NCBI GenBank assembly: GCA_964400515.1
Contig: CAYNTJ010000015.1
Span: forward strand, 1 to 26,974
Length of the DNA stretch: 26,974 nt
Direction: 5' to 3'
Origin: JAAYHV01 sp964400515
GTDB taxonomy: Bacteria > Bacillota > Clostridia > Peptostreptococcales > Anaerovoracaceae
This document shows, one piece after another, positions 1 through 8,794 of this stretch; the stretch's first letter is position 1, and every line of letters starts with the position of its first letter. A program made the position numbers and the translations under genes. The notes under the pieces are model-generated. The model saw only the letters and a program-made list of their open reading frames with translations, was not told the DNA's origin and did no database searches.

Positions 1-55
1 AACCTATGACCCCCTGCTTGTAAGGCAGGTGCTCTCCCAGCTGAGCTATACGCCC
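1..55 (-). tRNA. tRNA-Val (anticodon TAC), 3' part cut off by the window edge
   Basis: Read on the minus strand, the 5' end GGGCGTA at position 55 is followed by a canonical D arm (GCTC...GAGC). The anticodon stem CCTGC/GCAGG encloses the loop CTTACAA, so the anticodon is TAC and the tRNA reads valine codons. The variable loop and the start of the T arm are visible; the 3' acceptor strand lies outside the window. A consensus promoter sits just upstream at 83-111. Confidence 0.95.
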
Positions 56-82
56 TTAATTATCAGCTTGACACATTTGATA

Positions 83-111
83 ATTATACACGAACTAAAT
101 ATTCATGTCAA
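83..111 (-). promoter_or_regulatory. consensus sigma-A promoter of tRNA-Val
   Basis: On the minus strand, TTGACA (106-111) and TATAAT (83-88) are separated by exactly 17 bases. Both hexamers match the consensus perfectly. The predicted transcription start is near 76, about 20 bases before the mature tRNA 5' end, as expected for a stable-RNA promoter. Confidence 0.85.
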
Positions 112-163
112 GATTTTTTTGGCTTAATACTGGAATTTATTTACCAAACATTTTCGTTAAAAG

Positions 164-181
164 GCCACTTATTTAAGTGGC
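164..181 (-). terminator. hairpin terminator after yigZ
   Basis: A perfect 8-bp inverted repeat, GCCACTTA/TAAGTGGC, has a 2-base centre. On the minus strand it is followed by CTTTT. It lies 44 bases after the yigZ stop codon and probably ends the dprA-to-yigZ operon. The T run is short, so termination may be incomplete. Confidence 0.6.
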
Positions 182-224
182 GAAAATTATAATACCATAA
201 CCCCTTTTCTTTGTCAATAAGTTT

Positions 225-854
225 TCAACTTTTTCTCAAAGACTTGGTACATATATTTTCCATATTATTTATATTAATACTTCCTGCTGTAATATTATTA
301 AGCAGCTTTAATGTTTCTGCTTCATTCTCCACCGCAATTGTAACATTTACTTTATCAGTATAGTTTGTCTCTAATATTTCGAGAAAACCTTCCTGCCCTA
401 TACTTTGAATTTTATTAAAATAGGTATAATCAACATCAAAATCTATCTTCTTTTTCAATACAACATCTACTATATTAGCTTCATCTAAAGCTTTTTGCAC
501 AGTTTTTGTATAAGCCCTTACTAAACCTCCGGTACCCAGTTTAATACCACCAAAATATCTGGTAACCACAACTACCACATTAGTGATTTTTAAAGCAACA
601 AGCATTTTGATTATAGGGCTACCGGCAGTCCCTTGGGGTTCTCCATCATCACTGGCCCACTGCAAATTCATATTCTCACCTATAACCATAGCCGGTACAT
701 TATGGGTTGCATCTCTGTTTTGCTTTTTAATATAGCTTATATACGCCTCTGCTTCATCTCTGCTTTCAACAGGCTTTACGTAAGCTATAAATTTAGATTT
801 ATCTATTATTTCCTCGTATATTGCCTCGTTTAAGACCGTACTATAAAGCTTCAT
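225..854 (-). CDS. yigZ: YigZ/YvyE (IMPACT) family protein
   Basis: This 209-residue protein has the typical length and architecture of the bacterial YigZ/YvyE family. The IMPACT (UPF0029) domain fills roughly residues 15-125, with family motifs near ASDDGEPQGTAGSPI (about 67-81) and TRYFGGIKLGTGGL (about 98-111). The C-terminal DUF1949-like domain follows from about 135. The eukaryotic homologue IMPACT acts in translational control through GCN2; the bacterial role is not firmly known. The start ATG lies inside the 3' end of hflX (14-base overlap) with AGGAG about 11 bases upstream, so translation is probably coupled. It is the last gene of the operon, and a hairpin follows. No transmembrane segments are seen, so it is probably cytosolic. 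Confidence 0.93.
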   Translation of the reverse strand: MKLYSTVLNEAIYEEIIDKSKFIAYVKPVESRDEAEAYISYIKKQNRDATHNVPAMVIGENMNLQWASDDGEPQGTAGSPIIKMLVALKITNVVVVVTRYFGGIKLGTGGLVRAYTKTVQKALDEANIVDVVLKKKIDFDVDYTYFNKIQSIGQEGFLEILETNYTDKVNVTIAVENEAETLKLLNNITAGSININNMENICTKSLRKS

Positions 855-2082
855 ATTTGTTTAGTCTCCTATAATCATCAATCTCAAGCTTTACGATTAA
901 TAATGTTCCGTTGTCGGTGTAATCCATCTTTTCCAATAAATATTTATCACATAAATACGAGACTATATCTCCTCTATCATATGGAATTAAAAGGGTTGTC
1001 TTTATTTTATTATCAAAAAGCTTTTTTAAGATAATATCCTTTACTGCTTCAAGATTGATTGCTTTTTTGGCAGATATATATATCTTATCTTCCCCTTCCT
1101 TTTCATCTATTTCATAAGGAAGTAAGTCTATTTTGTTGTATACCTTAACAATATCCTTTTCCAATGCACCCATTTCGCCCAACACCTTGTTTGTTACCTT
1201 TTCTTGAAACTCGCATTCCGGATTAGATATATCTATTACATGAAGCAATAAATCAGCATATAAAACCTCTTCAAGAGTGCCTTTAAAAGCATCCACCAAT
1301 GTATGGGGCAGTTCGCTTACAAAACCCACCGTATCCGTTAATATAAACTCATTTTTATCATATTTAATTGATCTTTGATAAGTATCCAGCGTGGCAAAAA
1401 GCATGTCCTCCTCAAACACATTTTTAAATTCCTTATTGACTTCCATCAAAACCGCATTCATCAAGGCGGATTTACCCGCATTTGTATATCCCACCAATGC
1501 GACCACAGGTATATTTGATTTTTCTCTAAGCTTTCTTTGAGTATTCCTAACTATTGCCGCCTTATTGATTTCATCCTTGATATCGTCTATTCTACGTTCA
1601 ATATGTCTTCTATCGGTTTCGATTTTCTTTTCTCCGGGGCCTCTTGTCCCTACTCCCCCGCCTTGGCGTGATAAGGAATTGCCAAAGCCTGTTAACCTTG
1701 ACAACCTGTATTTTTGCTGCGCCAATTCCACTTGCAATTTTCCGTTTTTTGATTTTGCTCGTCTTGCAAATATATCAAGTATCAATATGGTCCTGTCTAT
1801 TATCTTTACGCCTATAATATCTTCCAAATTTCTCAATTGAATCCCGGAAAGTTCATTGTTGAATATGACTAAATTGGCCTCCATATTGGAGACCATTTCC
1901 TTTAGCTCTTGCACCTTGCCTTTACCGATATATGTGGCATTGTTGGGTTTTTCCAAAGATTGCGTACATATTCCCATAACAGTTATATCATCGGCTTCCG
2001 CAAGGCCTTCTAATTCTTTTATTGAATTCTCCCAATTCTTAGTGAAATTTATTCCGCTAATTATTGCCTTTTCTTTTTCCAT
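841..2082 (-). CDS. hflX: GTPase HflX
   Basis: This 413-residue protein is a ribosome-associated GTPase that in characterised bacteria splits stalled or heat-damaged 70S ribosomes. The N-terminal HflX domain (about 1-190) contains the glycine-rich signature GGGVGTRGPGEKK (141-153). The G domain follows with Walker A GYTNAGKS (198-205), the G3 motif DTVGF, the G4 motif NKID and a G5-like SAKKA. The start codon overlaps the codY stop codon as TAATG, and no strong ribosome binding site is seen, so translation probably depends on termination-reinitiation from codY. Its position after codY and hslUV suggests expression with stress and starvation functions. The family assignment is secure. Confidence 0.96.
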   Translation of the reverse strand: MEKEKAIISGINFTKNWENSIKELEGLAEADDITVMGICTQSLEKPNNATYIGKGKVQELKEMVSNMEANLVIFNNELSGIQLRNLEDIIGVKIIDRTILILDIFARRAKSKNGKLQVELAQQKYRLSRLTGFGNSLSRQGGGVGTRGPGEKKIETDRRHIERRIDDIKDEINKAAIVRNTQRKLREKSNIPVVALVGYTNAGKSALMNAVLMEVNKEFKNVFEEDMLFATLDTYQRSIKYDKNEFILTDTVGFVSELPHTLVDAFKGTLEEVLYADLLLHVIDISNPECEFQEKVTNKVLGEMGALEKDIVKVYNKIDLLPYEIDEKEGEDKIYISAKKAINLEAVKDIILKKLFDNKIKTTLLIPYDRGDIVSYLCDKYLLEKMDYTDNGTLLIVKLEIDDYRRLNKYEAL

Positions 2083-2828
2083 TATACTATTTCATCCATC
2101 GCAGAAATAAGATATTTATTGGTTATCTTTATCCTTGTGCCCTTCATGCCCAAGGATCTTGATTCGATTACCCCGGCACTTTCAAGTTTTCTCAAGGTGT
2201 TAACTATAACAGACCTTGTAATACCTGTCTCATCTGCTATTCTACTGGCAACAAGTAAACCCTCTTCTCCGTCAAGCTCGTCAAATATGCATCTTACCGC
2301 TTCAAGCTCGGAATATGACAGGGTTTCCAATGCCTGTCTTACAATTGTTTTTTGCCTTTGGGTTTTTTCTGTTTCCAAGACATTGCCTCTACCTATTTCC
2401 AATCCCACAACCGTAGCGCTATATTCGCATAAAGCTATATCTATTTCATTGAATTCTTGATCTTCTTTATACGCTATAATATTGCCCACTCTGATTTCTC
2501 CGGATATTGCAGGTATTATGGAATAAAATCCTTCTTTAATAAATGATAAATCCCCAAATATTTTTTTAACCTCACATGCATTTAAATTATATACAGTCTC
2601 TTTAATCTTTGAAAGATTTATATTCTCATTTTCCCCCAATTCATCGATATCACATTCCATGTCGATGGATTTTGCCAATACCTTACCTTTTTTAGATAGA
2701 ATAATAACACAAGATTCTGTAACTTCGCTTAATATTCCACTTAAATCTTCAAAGGAAAAGTATCCTTCCTCGCTATGGCTCAAAACCCAATTTAATTTTC
2801 TGAATTTTTTTAATATTTTCTTATCCAT
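2082..2828 (-). CDS. codY: GTP- and branched-chain amino acid-sensing transcriptional regulator CodY
   Basis: This 248-residue global regulator is slightly shorter than Bacillus CodY (about 259). It has the N-terminal GAF-type effector domain (about 1-155), a linker helix, and a C-terminal winged helix-turn-helix. The recognition region at 194-213 has the core TGITRSVIVNTLRKLESAGV, closely matching the family. CodY senses isoleucine/leucine/valine and GTP and represses nutrient-limitation genes. The ribosome binding site is AGGGG, 5 bases before the ATG. It lies 13 bases after hslU and overlaps hflX by one base. The HslUV-CodY pairing is the classic Bacillus cod arrangement. A loose CodY-box-like sequence lies inside its first codons (see findings). 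Confidence 0.97.
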   Translation of the reverse strand: MDKKILKKFRKLNWVLSHSEEGYFSFEDLSGILSEVTESCVIILSKKGKVLAKSIDMECDIDELGENENINLSKIKETVYNLNACEVKKIFGDLSFIKEGFYSIIPAISGEIRVGNIIAYKEDQEFNEIDIALCEYSATVVGLEIGRGNVLETEKTQRQKTIVRQALETLSYSELEAVRCIFDELDGEEGLLVASRIADETGITRSVIVNTLRKLESAGVIESRSLGMKGTRIKITNKYLISAMDEIV

Positions 2829-2841
2829 TTTTTACCCCTGA

Positions 2842-4275
2842 TTATAATATGTACTGATCTACGTTATCTTTTCTCAATCTGTCTGAGAATTTTTCTTTTA
2901 CATCTTCCCTTTTAATTATGATTTCCTTATAATCATCACTAGGTAAATTGAAAGAAATATCTTCTAGCAGTTTGTCAATTATTGTATGTAATCTTCTGGC
3001 TCCTATGTTTTCTGTTTGTTCATTCATTAAATATGCCATGGTAGCTATCTCATCAATAGCCTCATCCTCAAAGTTAATTGTTATTCCTTCTGTTTCCAGC
3101 AATGCTTTATGTTGCTTTGTCAAAGCATTTTCAGGAACGGTTAATATTTTTAGGAAGTCATCTTTATCCAAATTATCAAGCTCTACCCTAATAGGGAATC
3201 TACCTTGTAGTTCCGGGATTAAATCCGACGGTTTGGCAACATGAAAAGCCCCAGCCCCGATAAAGAGCATGAAGTCGGTTTTTACCGGGCCATATTTTGT
3301 ATTAACAACGCTGCCCTCCACAATAGGTAAAATATCTCGCTGTACACCTTCCCTTGAAACATCTGCACCCGATCTCATAGATGAACCCGATGCTATTTTA
3401 TCGATTTCATCTATAAAGATTATTCCGTTTTGCTCGGCATTTTCCAAGGCTTCATCTATAACCTGGTCCATATCTATTAGATTTTGAGCTTCCTGCTCTC
3501 TAAGGATTTTTCGTGCATCCTTTACTCTGACATTTTTATTTTTTGTCTTTTTAGGCATCATATCTCCGAATATATTACCTATCGCAATACTCATGCCTTC
3601 ATTGCTCATATCCAGTTGATTTGATTTTGGATTATCCATTACTTCGATCTCGATAAACTGATTCTCCAAAAGCCCTTCCCTAAGCTGTTTTCTAACTTGC
3701 TCTCTGGCCATTTCGACATCGTTTAAGTCAGGGTCCACATCGTTATTATCTTTGCTTTCCTCATATAACTGTTTTTGACTGGAATATCCCCCACTGTTTA
3801 ATATGAAGTCAAATGCATTATTGCTTTTTTTGCCGTTCTTCTTCTTTTTGCCGGGAATAATAGCCTCTATAATTTTCTCTTCTGCTATTTGATCCGCAAT
3901 TTCATATTTTTCCTGCAGACGGTTCTGTTTTGTTATTCTGATAGATGCTTCCACCAAATCTCTTATCATGGAATCCACATCTCTACCCACATAGCCTACT
4001 TCAGTAAACTTTGTTGCTTCCACCTTCACAAAGGGAGCATCCATAAGCTTAGCCAACCTTCTGGCTATTTCAGTTTTTCCCACACCGGTCGGCCCCATCA
4101 TTAAAATGTTTTTAGGACTTATTTCTTCCCTTATTTCATCATCTAAAAGACTTCTTCTATATCTGTTTCTAAGGGCAATTGCAACTGACTTTTTAGCTTC
4201 ATCCTGCCCAATAATATATTTATCCAGCTCCGCAACTATTTCCTTTGGAGTCATGCTTGCCAATTTTGTATTCAT
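2842..4275 (-). CDS. hslU: ATP-dependent protease ATPase subunit HslU
   Basis: This is the 477-residue AAA+ unfoldase of the HslUV (ClpYQ) protease. It forms a hexamer that unfolds substrates and feeds them to HslV in the cytosol. Visible motifs are Walker A GPTGVGKT (61-68), the pore motif GYVGRD, Walker B IIFIDEID, and an arginine-rich C-terminal AAA subdomain. The charged inserted I domain lies between about residues 105 and 245. The protein ends in YIL, consistent with the HslU tail that docks into HslV. I chose the ATG at 4275, which has AGAGGTG upstream; a GTG at 4284 in the same frame overlaps that site. It follows hslV with a short gap. Confidence 0.97.
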   Translation of the reverse strand: MNTKLASMTPKEIVAELDKYIIGQDEAKKSVAIALRNRYRRSLLDDEIREEISPKNILMMGPTGVGKTEIARRLAKLMDAPFVKVEATKFTEVGYVGRDVDSMIRDLVEASIRITKQNRLQEKYEIADQIAEEKIIEAIIPGKKKKNGKKSNNAFDFILNSGGYSSQKQLYEESKDNNDVDPDLNDVEMAREQVRKQLREGLLENQFIEIEVMDNPKSNQLDMSNEGMSIAIGNIFGDMMPKKTKNKNVRVKDARKILREQEAQNLIDMDQVIDEALENAEQNGIIFIDEIDKIASGSSMRSGADVSREGVQRDILPIVEGSVVNTKYGPVKTDFMLFIGAGAFHVAKPSDLIPELQGRFPIRVELDNLDKDDFLKILTVPENALTKQHKALLETEGITINFEDEAIDEIATMAYLMNEQTENIGARRLHTIIDKLLEDISFNLPSDDYKEIIIKREDVKEKFSDRLRKDNVDQYIL

Positions 4276-4290
4276 TATGTTCACCTCTCC

Positions 4291-4830
4291 TTATAGTTTT
4301 TCAACAGAAATATTGTCGTTAGTGTAAACACATATCTGTGAAGCAATATTTAATGATTCTCTAACTATTTCCTCTGCAGTCATATCTGTGTTCTCAAATA
4401 GAGCCTTAGCAGCAGAATATGCAAAATTACCTCCAGAACCTATGGCAATAAAGTTGCTATCCGGTATTATTACTTCTCCGTTTCCTGATATCACAAGTAA
4501 ATCTTCTTTATCAGCCACTATCATCAGAGCTTCCAAGCTTCTCGCCGCCTTGTCTTTTCTCCAAAGCTGAGCCAAATCCACTGCAGCTCTTTTTAAGTTG
4601 CCGGAATGCTCTTCCAACTTGTTTTCGAATTTGTCCGTAAGGGAAAAAGCATCCGCTACAGATCCTGCGAATCCTGTTAAAACTGTATCTTTATATATTT
4701 TTTTTACTTTTTTAGCACCATTTTTCATAATGGTGGTTTCACCCATGGTTACTTGACCATCACCACCTATACAAACATCATTCTCTCCTCTTTTTACAGC
4801 TACTATCGTTGTTGCATGAAATTGTACCAT
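4291..4830 (-). CDS. hslV: ATP-dependent protease proteolytic subunit HslV
   Basis: This is the 179-residue proteasome-beta-like peptidase that forms the dodecameric core of HslUV. The N terminus carries HATTIVAV, so the nucleophilic threonine is expected at residue 7 after removal of a 6-residue propeptide, as in other Firmicutes. Further family motifs are GDGQVT, GFAGSVADAF and AIGSGGN. It starts directly after topA, with AGGAGG-like GGAGGT overlapping the end of topA. Bacillus CodW differs in using a serine nucleophile; this protein keeps threonine. It works with the adjacent HslU. Confidence 0.97.
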   Translation of the reverse strand: MVQFHATTIVAVKRGENDVCIGGDGQVTMGETTIMKNGAKKVKKIYKDTVLTGFAGSVADAFSLTDKFENKLEEHSGNLKRAAVDLAQLWRKDKAARSLEALMIVADKEDLLVISGNGEVIIPDSNFIAIGSGGNFAYSAAKALFENTDMTAEEIVRESLNIASQICVYTNDNISVEKL

Positions 4831-4842
4831 AATATACCTCCG

Positions 4843-6894
4843 CTACTCTTTATATTTACAATCGTTATTTGAACATTTCAAAGTTGTTGTTTTAGTTTTC
4901 TTCTCCACTAAAACGGAACCACACTGGGGGCATTTTTTGTCAGTTGGTTTATCCCAAAATACTGTGGTGCATTCCGGATAACCCATACATCCATAAAAAA
5001 TCTTGCCTTTCCTACTTTTCTTTTCAATTATATCATTACCACAAACCGGACATTTTACACCTATTTTTTTAATTATAGGTTTTGTGTTCTTACATTCGGG
5101 ATAACCGCTACATGCTAAAAACTCCCCAAATCTACCTTCCTTAATTGCCATGGGTTTACCGCATATCTCACACTGTTCATCACTTAAAATTACTTCCATT
5201 TCGATTTTTGCGATTTCTTCATCGGCTATTTTTAATTCTTCGCTGAAAGGTCCGTAAAACTCCTTAACTATTTCTTTCCATTCGAGTTTTTTCAATTCAA
5301 CATTATCAAGTTTATCTTCCATCTCCGCCGTAAATCTGGTATCTACTATTTCAGCAAAATACTGTGACAAAAGCTTAGTTACCACAAAACCCAAATCTGT
5401 GGGAATCAGTGTTTTTTTGTCCCTTACTATATACTTCCTTCCGGTAAGGGTGGCAATTATTGGCGAATAAGTACTCGGCCTTCCTATGTTTTTTTCTTCC
5501 AAATCCTTTATGAGGCTGGCTTCAGTATATCTAGGTGGTGGCATAGTAAATTTCTGTTCACTCTTTATCTCTATAAGCTTAGGTTCTTCGCCACTTCTTA
5601 ATTCAGGTAATAATTTTTCGTCTTCCTTATCTGCTTTATATATCTTTTTGTAGCCATCAAATACCAATCTTGAGCCATTGGCCTTGAATCCGTAATTTCC
5701 GTTTTTTATTTCTACAACAGCAGAATCATATTCAGCCTCTGACATTTGAGACGCTACGAACCTGTCCCATATTAGCTTATACAGTTTATACTGATCTTTA
5801 CTTAATGAATCTTTAATATCATCAGGTCTTAACATAACATCGCTGGGCCTTATGGCTTCATGCGCATCTTGTATATCCTTTTTTTTGTTGGAAAAAATAT
5901 TATTACCAACATATTCCTTCCCAAACATTTCTCCTATGAATTGTTTGGCAATCGTTTTTGCCTCCTCTGAAATTCTAACGGAATCTGTTCTTATGTATGT
6001 TACAAGACCTAATGTGCCTTTGCCCTGTATATCTACGCCTTCATATAATTGTTGTGCCGTCTGCATAGTTCTTTTTGTAAAAAACCCTAATTTATTTGAA
6101 GCCTCTTGTTGCATACTACTTGTGGTAAAGGGAGCATAAGGTTTGGCTTTGCGCATCTTTTTGTTTATGCTTTCCACCACAAATTTGCCTTTTTTTAGAT
6201 CCTTTAGGATTTCATCACACTGCTCCTTATTCTGAACAGTTATCTTCTTATTGCCATATGATTGAAGCTTTGCAGAAAACTGTATATCCTTTTCAAATAT
6301 TGCGTTTATATTCCAATATTCTGAAGGTATAAATGAATTTATTTCTTCTTCCCTGTCACACACCATTTTTAGTGCAGCCGATTGAACTCTACCGGCAGAA
6401 AGACCTCTCTTGACCTTTTTCCATAATAAAGGACTTATTTGATATCCCACAAGTCTATCTAATATCCTTCTTGCTTGCTGGGCATCAACAAGACCCATAT
6501 TAATTGCTCTTGGACTTTTAATCGCTTCTTTTACTGTAGTTTTTGTTATTTCGTTAAATTCAACCCTGCAATTGCTGTTTGGATCTATACCTAAAATATG
6601 AGCCAAATGCCAGGAAATGGCTTCGCCTTCCCTATCCGGGTCAGTTGCAAGATATATTTTACCTGCTTTCTTGGCTTCCTTTTTTAATTCCTTTATTAAA
6701 TCGCCCTTACCTCTAATGTTAATGTAGTCAGGATTAAAATTTTCTTCTATTTTAATTCCGAGTCTACTTTTAGGTAAATCTCTTATATGCCCTACCGATG
6801 CCATTACCTTATATGTAGACCCTAAATATTTGCCAATCGTTTTTGCTTTTGAAGGAGACTCTACTATTAATAATGTCTTCTTTCTTTCTGCCAT
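4843..6894 (-). CDS. topA: DNA topoisomerase I
   Basis: This 683-residue type IA topoisomerase relaxes negative supercoils. The N-terminal Toprim domain has VESPSKAKTI (11-20) and DPDREGEA (85-92). The catalytic tyrosine is Tyr300 in TYIRTDS. The C terminus has three four-cysteine zinc-finger modules (about residues 585-680) of the form CxxCG...GYPEC, the third ending CSNNDC. The start has AAGGAG 5 bases upstream. It lies 73 bases downstream of dprA, with a possible own promoter in the gap, and its stop runs into the hslV ribosome binding site. The dprA-topA-hslVU-codY order matches Bacillus apart from the missing trmFO and xerC/codV. Confidence 0.98.
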   Translation of the reverse strand: MAERKKTLLIVESPSKAKTIGKYLGSTYKVMASVGHIRDLPKSRLGIKIEENFNPDYINIRGKGDLIKELKKEAKKAGKIYLATDPDREGEAISWHLAHILGIDPNSNCRVEFNEITKTTVKEAIKSPRAINMGLVDAQQARRILDRLVGYQISPLLWKKVKRGLSAGRVQSAALKMVCDREEEINSFIPSEYWNINAIFEKDIQFSAKLQSYGNKKITVQNKEQCDEILKDLKKGKFVVESINKKMRKAKPYAPFTTSSMQQEASNKLGFFTKRTMQTAQQLYEGVDIQGKGTLGLVTYIRTDSVRISEEAKTIAKQFIGEMFGKEYVGNNIFSNKKKDIQDAHEAIRPSDVMLRPDDIKDSLSKDQYKLYKLIWDRFVASQMSEAEYDSAVVEIKNGNYGFKANGSRLVFDGYKKIYKADKEDEKLLPELRSGEEPKLIEIKSEQKFTMPPPRYTEASLIKDLEEKNIGRPSTYSPIIATLTGRKYIVRDKKTLIPTDLGFVVTKLLSQYFAEIVDTRFTAEMEDKLDNVELKKLEWKEIVKEFYGPFSEELKIADEEIAKIEMEVILSDEQCEICGKPMAIKEGRFGEFLACSGYPECKNTKPIIKKIGVKCPVCGNDIIEKKSRKGKIFYGCMGYPECTTVFWDKPTDKKCPQCGSVLVEKKTKTTTLKCSNNDCKYKE

Positions 6895-6949
6895 ATATAC
6901 ACTCCTTGAATATTCTAAATTATTTGACTATTGTATCACTTACCATAAT

Positions 6950-6978
6950 ATAATATGATAATGGAAGCTATTTTGCAA
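6950..6978 (-). promoter_or_regulatory. possible promoter for topA
   Basis: On the minus strand, TTGCAA (6973-6978, inside the last codons of dprA) and TATTAT (6950-6955) are 17 bases apart. These match the sigma-A consensus at 4/6 and 5/6 positions. It would allow topA and the protease genes to be transcribed independently of dprA. In such AT-rich DNA a match of this quality may be chance. Confidence 0.35.
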
Positions 6979-7822
6979 TAAAAAATTTTCCGGCCATATT
7001 AATTATATACCCTTTAATGATTAATATTGTAAGTATACCACTTAGAATACTTGAGTTTATGTTGATTTTGTGAGATATCTCTTCCAGCTTAATACCATCA
7101 TGATTTGATACTATCTTTAATATTTCCATCTCATCTCTTCCAATATTATCATCTTTATTAATTCTTAGTTTTGGTGTAATACCTAAATCCCTTATCAAAT
7201 CATCAATTATAACAAGTGGCGTTGCACCTTCCCTAATAAGCAAATTAGTACCCAGGCTTTTTTTACTGTCCAAATTACCGGGCACGGCATAAATATTTTT
7301 CCCCTGTTCCAATCCGTAATTCACCGTAATCAATGAACCGCTTTTATATTCGGCTTCAACAATCACAACCCCTTCACTGATTCCGCTTATCAATCTGTTC
7401 CTTAAGGGAAAGGAGTATTTGTTACCTTCAAATTCCGCAGGAAACTCAGATATTAGCAGTCCCTCTCTTAATATCTCTTCTTTAATTCCTATATTTTCCT
7501 TGGGATAACATTTATTTAATCCAAATCCAAGCACCGCAATTGTTTTACCCCCAGCTTCCAATACCCCCTTATGAGAATAGTAGTCTATGCCCCTTGCCAT
7601 ACCGCTTACATGTGTAACTTTGTTGTGCCCCAAAGTGCCACCCACCAGCTTGGCAATTTTCATACCGTATTCACTGCACTCCCTGGCCCCCACAACAGCT
7701 ATGCTTTTAGTTTTAAGCAAAGAAATATCACCTGAAGCATAAATCCTATCAGGTGATTTATTGATATGTTTTAGGCCATATGGAAATAGTTCTGAATTTT
7801 TATCTATACAGTATATCTTCAT
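6968..7822 (-). CDS. dprA: DNA-processing protein DprA (Smf)
   Basis: This 284-residue protein is a compact DprA, which binds incoming single-stranded DNA and loads RecA during transformation. It has the Rossmann-fold core with VVGARECSEYG (43-53), SGMARGID (73-80), FPLRNRLISG and the YAVPGN loop. A C-terminal winged-helix-like domain covers about 220-284. The N-terminal SAM-like domain of longer homologues is reduced to about 40 residues. The ribosome binding site is GGAGG, 5 bases from the ATG. It is the probable first gene of the operon reaching down to yigZ. Its presence does not prove competence, because dprA is widely conserved. Confidence 0.95.
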   Translation of the reverse strand: MKIYCIDKNSELFPYGLKHINKSPDRIYASGDISLLKTKSIAVVGARECSEYGMKIAKLVGGTLGHNKVTHVSGMARGIDYYSHKGVLEAGGKTIAVLGFGLNKCYPKENIGIKEEILREGLLISEFPAEFEGNKYSFPLRNRLISGISEGVVIVEAEYKSGSLITVNYGLEQGKNIYAVPGNLDSKKSLGTNLLIREGATPLVIIDDLIRDLGITPKLRINKDDNIGRDEMEILKIVSNHDGIKLEEISHKININSSILSGILTILIIKGYIINMAGKFFIAK

Positions 7823-7841
7823 GATCCCTCCTTTTTTATAA

Positions 7842-7870
7842 TATCTATCACTTAATTATTTGTAAGTCAA
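7842..7870 (-). promoter_or_regulatory. possible promoter for dprA operon
   Basis: On the minus strand, TTGACT (7865-7870) matches the -35 consensus at 5/6. Seventeen bases later comes TAGATA (7842-7847), a poor -10 hexamer. The site lies in the 97-base gap upstream of dprA. The -35 element is the main support; the exact -10 is uncertain. Confidence 0.35.
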
Positions 7871-7919
7871 CAGTTATATAAATAAGGGTATTATAAAGAT
7901 ATATTTAGATATTTTATTG

Positions 7920-8747
7920 CTAATCGTTAAGTATAAACTTATTAATGGCCAATGCCACTCCCAAATTATCATTATCGGCAGTTATATAATCTGCGGCCTG
8001 TTTCACCAATATATCTGCATTACCCATGGCCACTCCTATCCTTGCGTATTCAATCATGGAAATATCGTTTTGATTATCCCCAAAGGCCATTAGATTGTAA
8101 TTGCTCAGTTTATTAATTCTCATAAGATGAGCAAGGGCATCTGCCTTACTGGTTGTAGCTCCCCCTATCTCTAAATTATTGGCAAAAGATGTGGTAAGGG
8201 TTATATCCGATATATTTTCCATAAGTTTTCTGATAAATCTCCTTTTCTCAGAGTCTTCAAATAAAAGGTTAATATTTTCTATGGAATCATTATTCTTATA
8301 CATATGTTTAATTATATTATCCACAGGAGTTCTTGTTCTCAATACATATTCCGCACTCCTATAAGTCGAACCAGAATTCTTTATATCTTCATATTCCTTT
8401 TTATCTATATATGCTTTTCCATCAATAAAAGCTTCCACATGAACCCTATGCCTTGTTATTATATCTACTACCTTTATAATTACTTCGCTGTCTATACAGT
8501 TCCTATAAATAACTTGCTTATCGTTGATTCTCAATACCTGTGCACCGTTTGAAGTTATCATATACTCCAACCCCTTCACATCAAATACATCCTTAGGCAG
8601 AGAGTCAAAAGATCTCCCCGTGGCAAAAACCACATGAATACCCCTTTTTGCAGCAGCTTCCAATGCTTCTTTTGTTTCTTTTTCTATATGTTCTTTACTG
8701 TTTAAAGTTGTACCATCCAAATCTAATCCGATTATTTTAATACTCAT
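7920..8747 (-). CDS. Cof-type HAD-superfamily phosphatase
   Basis: This 275-residue protein belongs to the Cof/YidA branch of HAD hydrolases, cytosolic Mg-dependent phosphatases of sugar phosphates or cofactors. Motif I is DLDGT at residues 9-13, with nucleophile Asp9 and acid/base Asp11. Motif II is the Thr in FATGRS, and motif IV is GDNQNDISM near the C terminus. The C2B-type cap domain lies between. I start at 8747, where AAAGGAAG lies just upstream, rather than at the in-frame ATG at 8789, which adds 14 unrelated residues. It is transcribed divergently from trkA. The substrate cannot be told from sequence. No clear terminator follows it. Confidence 0.92.
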   Translation of the reverse strand: MSIKIIGLDLDGTTLNSKEHIEKETKEALEAAAKRGIHVVFATGRSFDSLPKDVFDVKGLEYMITSNGAQVLRINDKQVIYRNCIDSEVIIKVVDIITRHRVHVEAFIDGKAYIDKKEYEDIKNSGSTYRSAEYVLRTRTPVDNIIKHMYKNNDSIENINLLFEDSEKRRFIRKLMENISDITLTTSFANNLEIGGATTSKADALAHLMRINKLSNYNLMAFGDNQNDISMIEYARIGVAMGNADILVKQAADYITADNDNLGVALAINKFILND

Positions 8748-8794
8748 AAGCTTCCTTTCGTAATATGCATATTTATGTTGCAAAACCACTACTA

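Noticed and set aside
8748..8789. N-terminal extension of the Cof-type phosphatase from the ATG at 8789
   Set aside because: The internal ATG at 8747 has a good AAAGGAAG and begins the conserved HAD core directly; the extra 14 residues have no family match.
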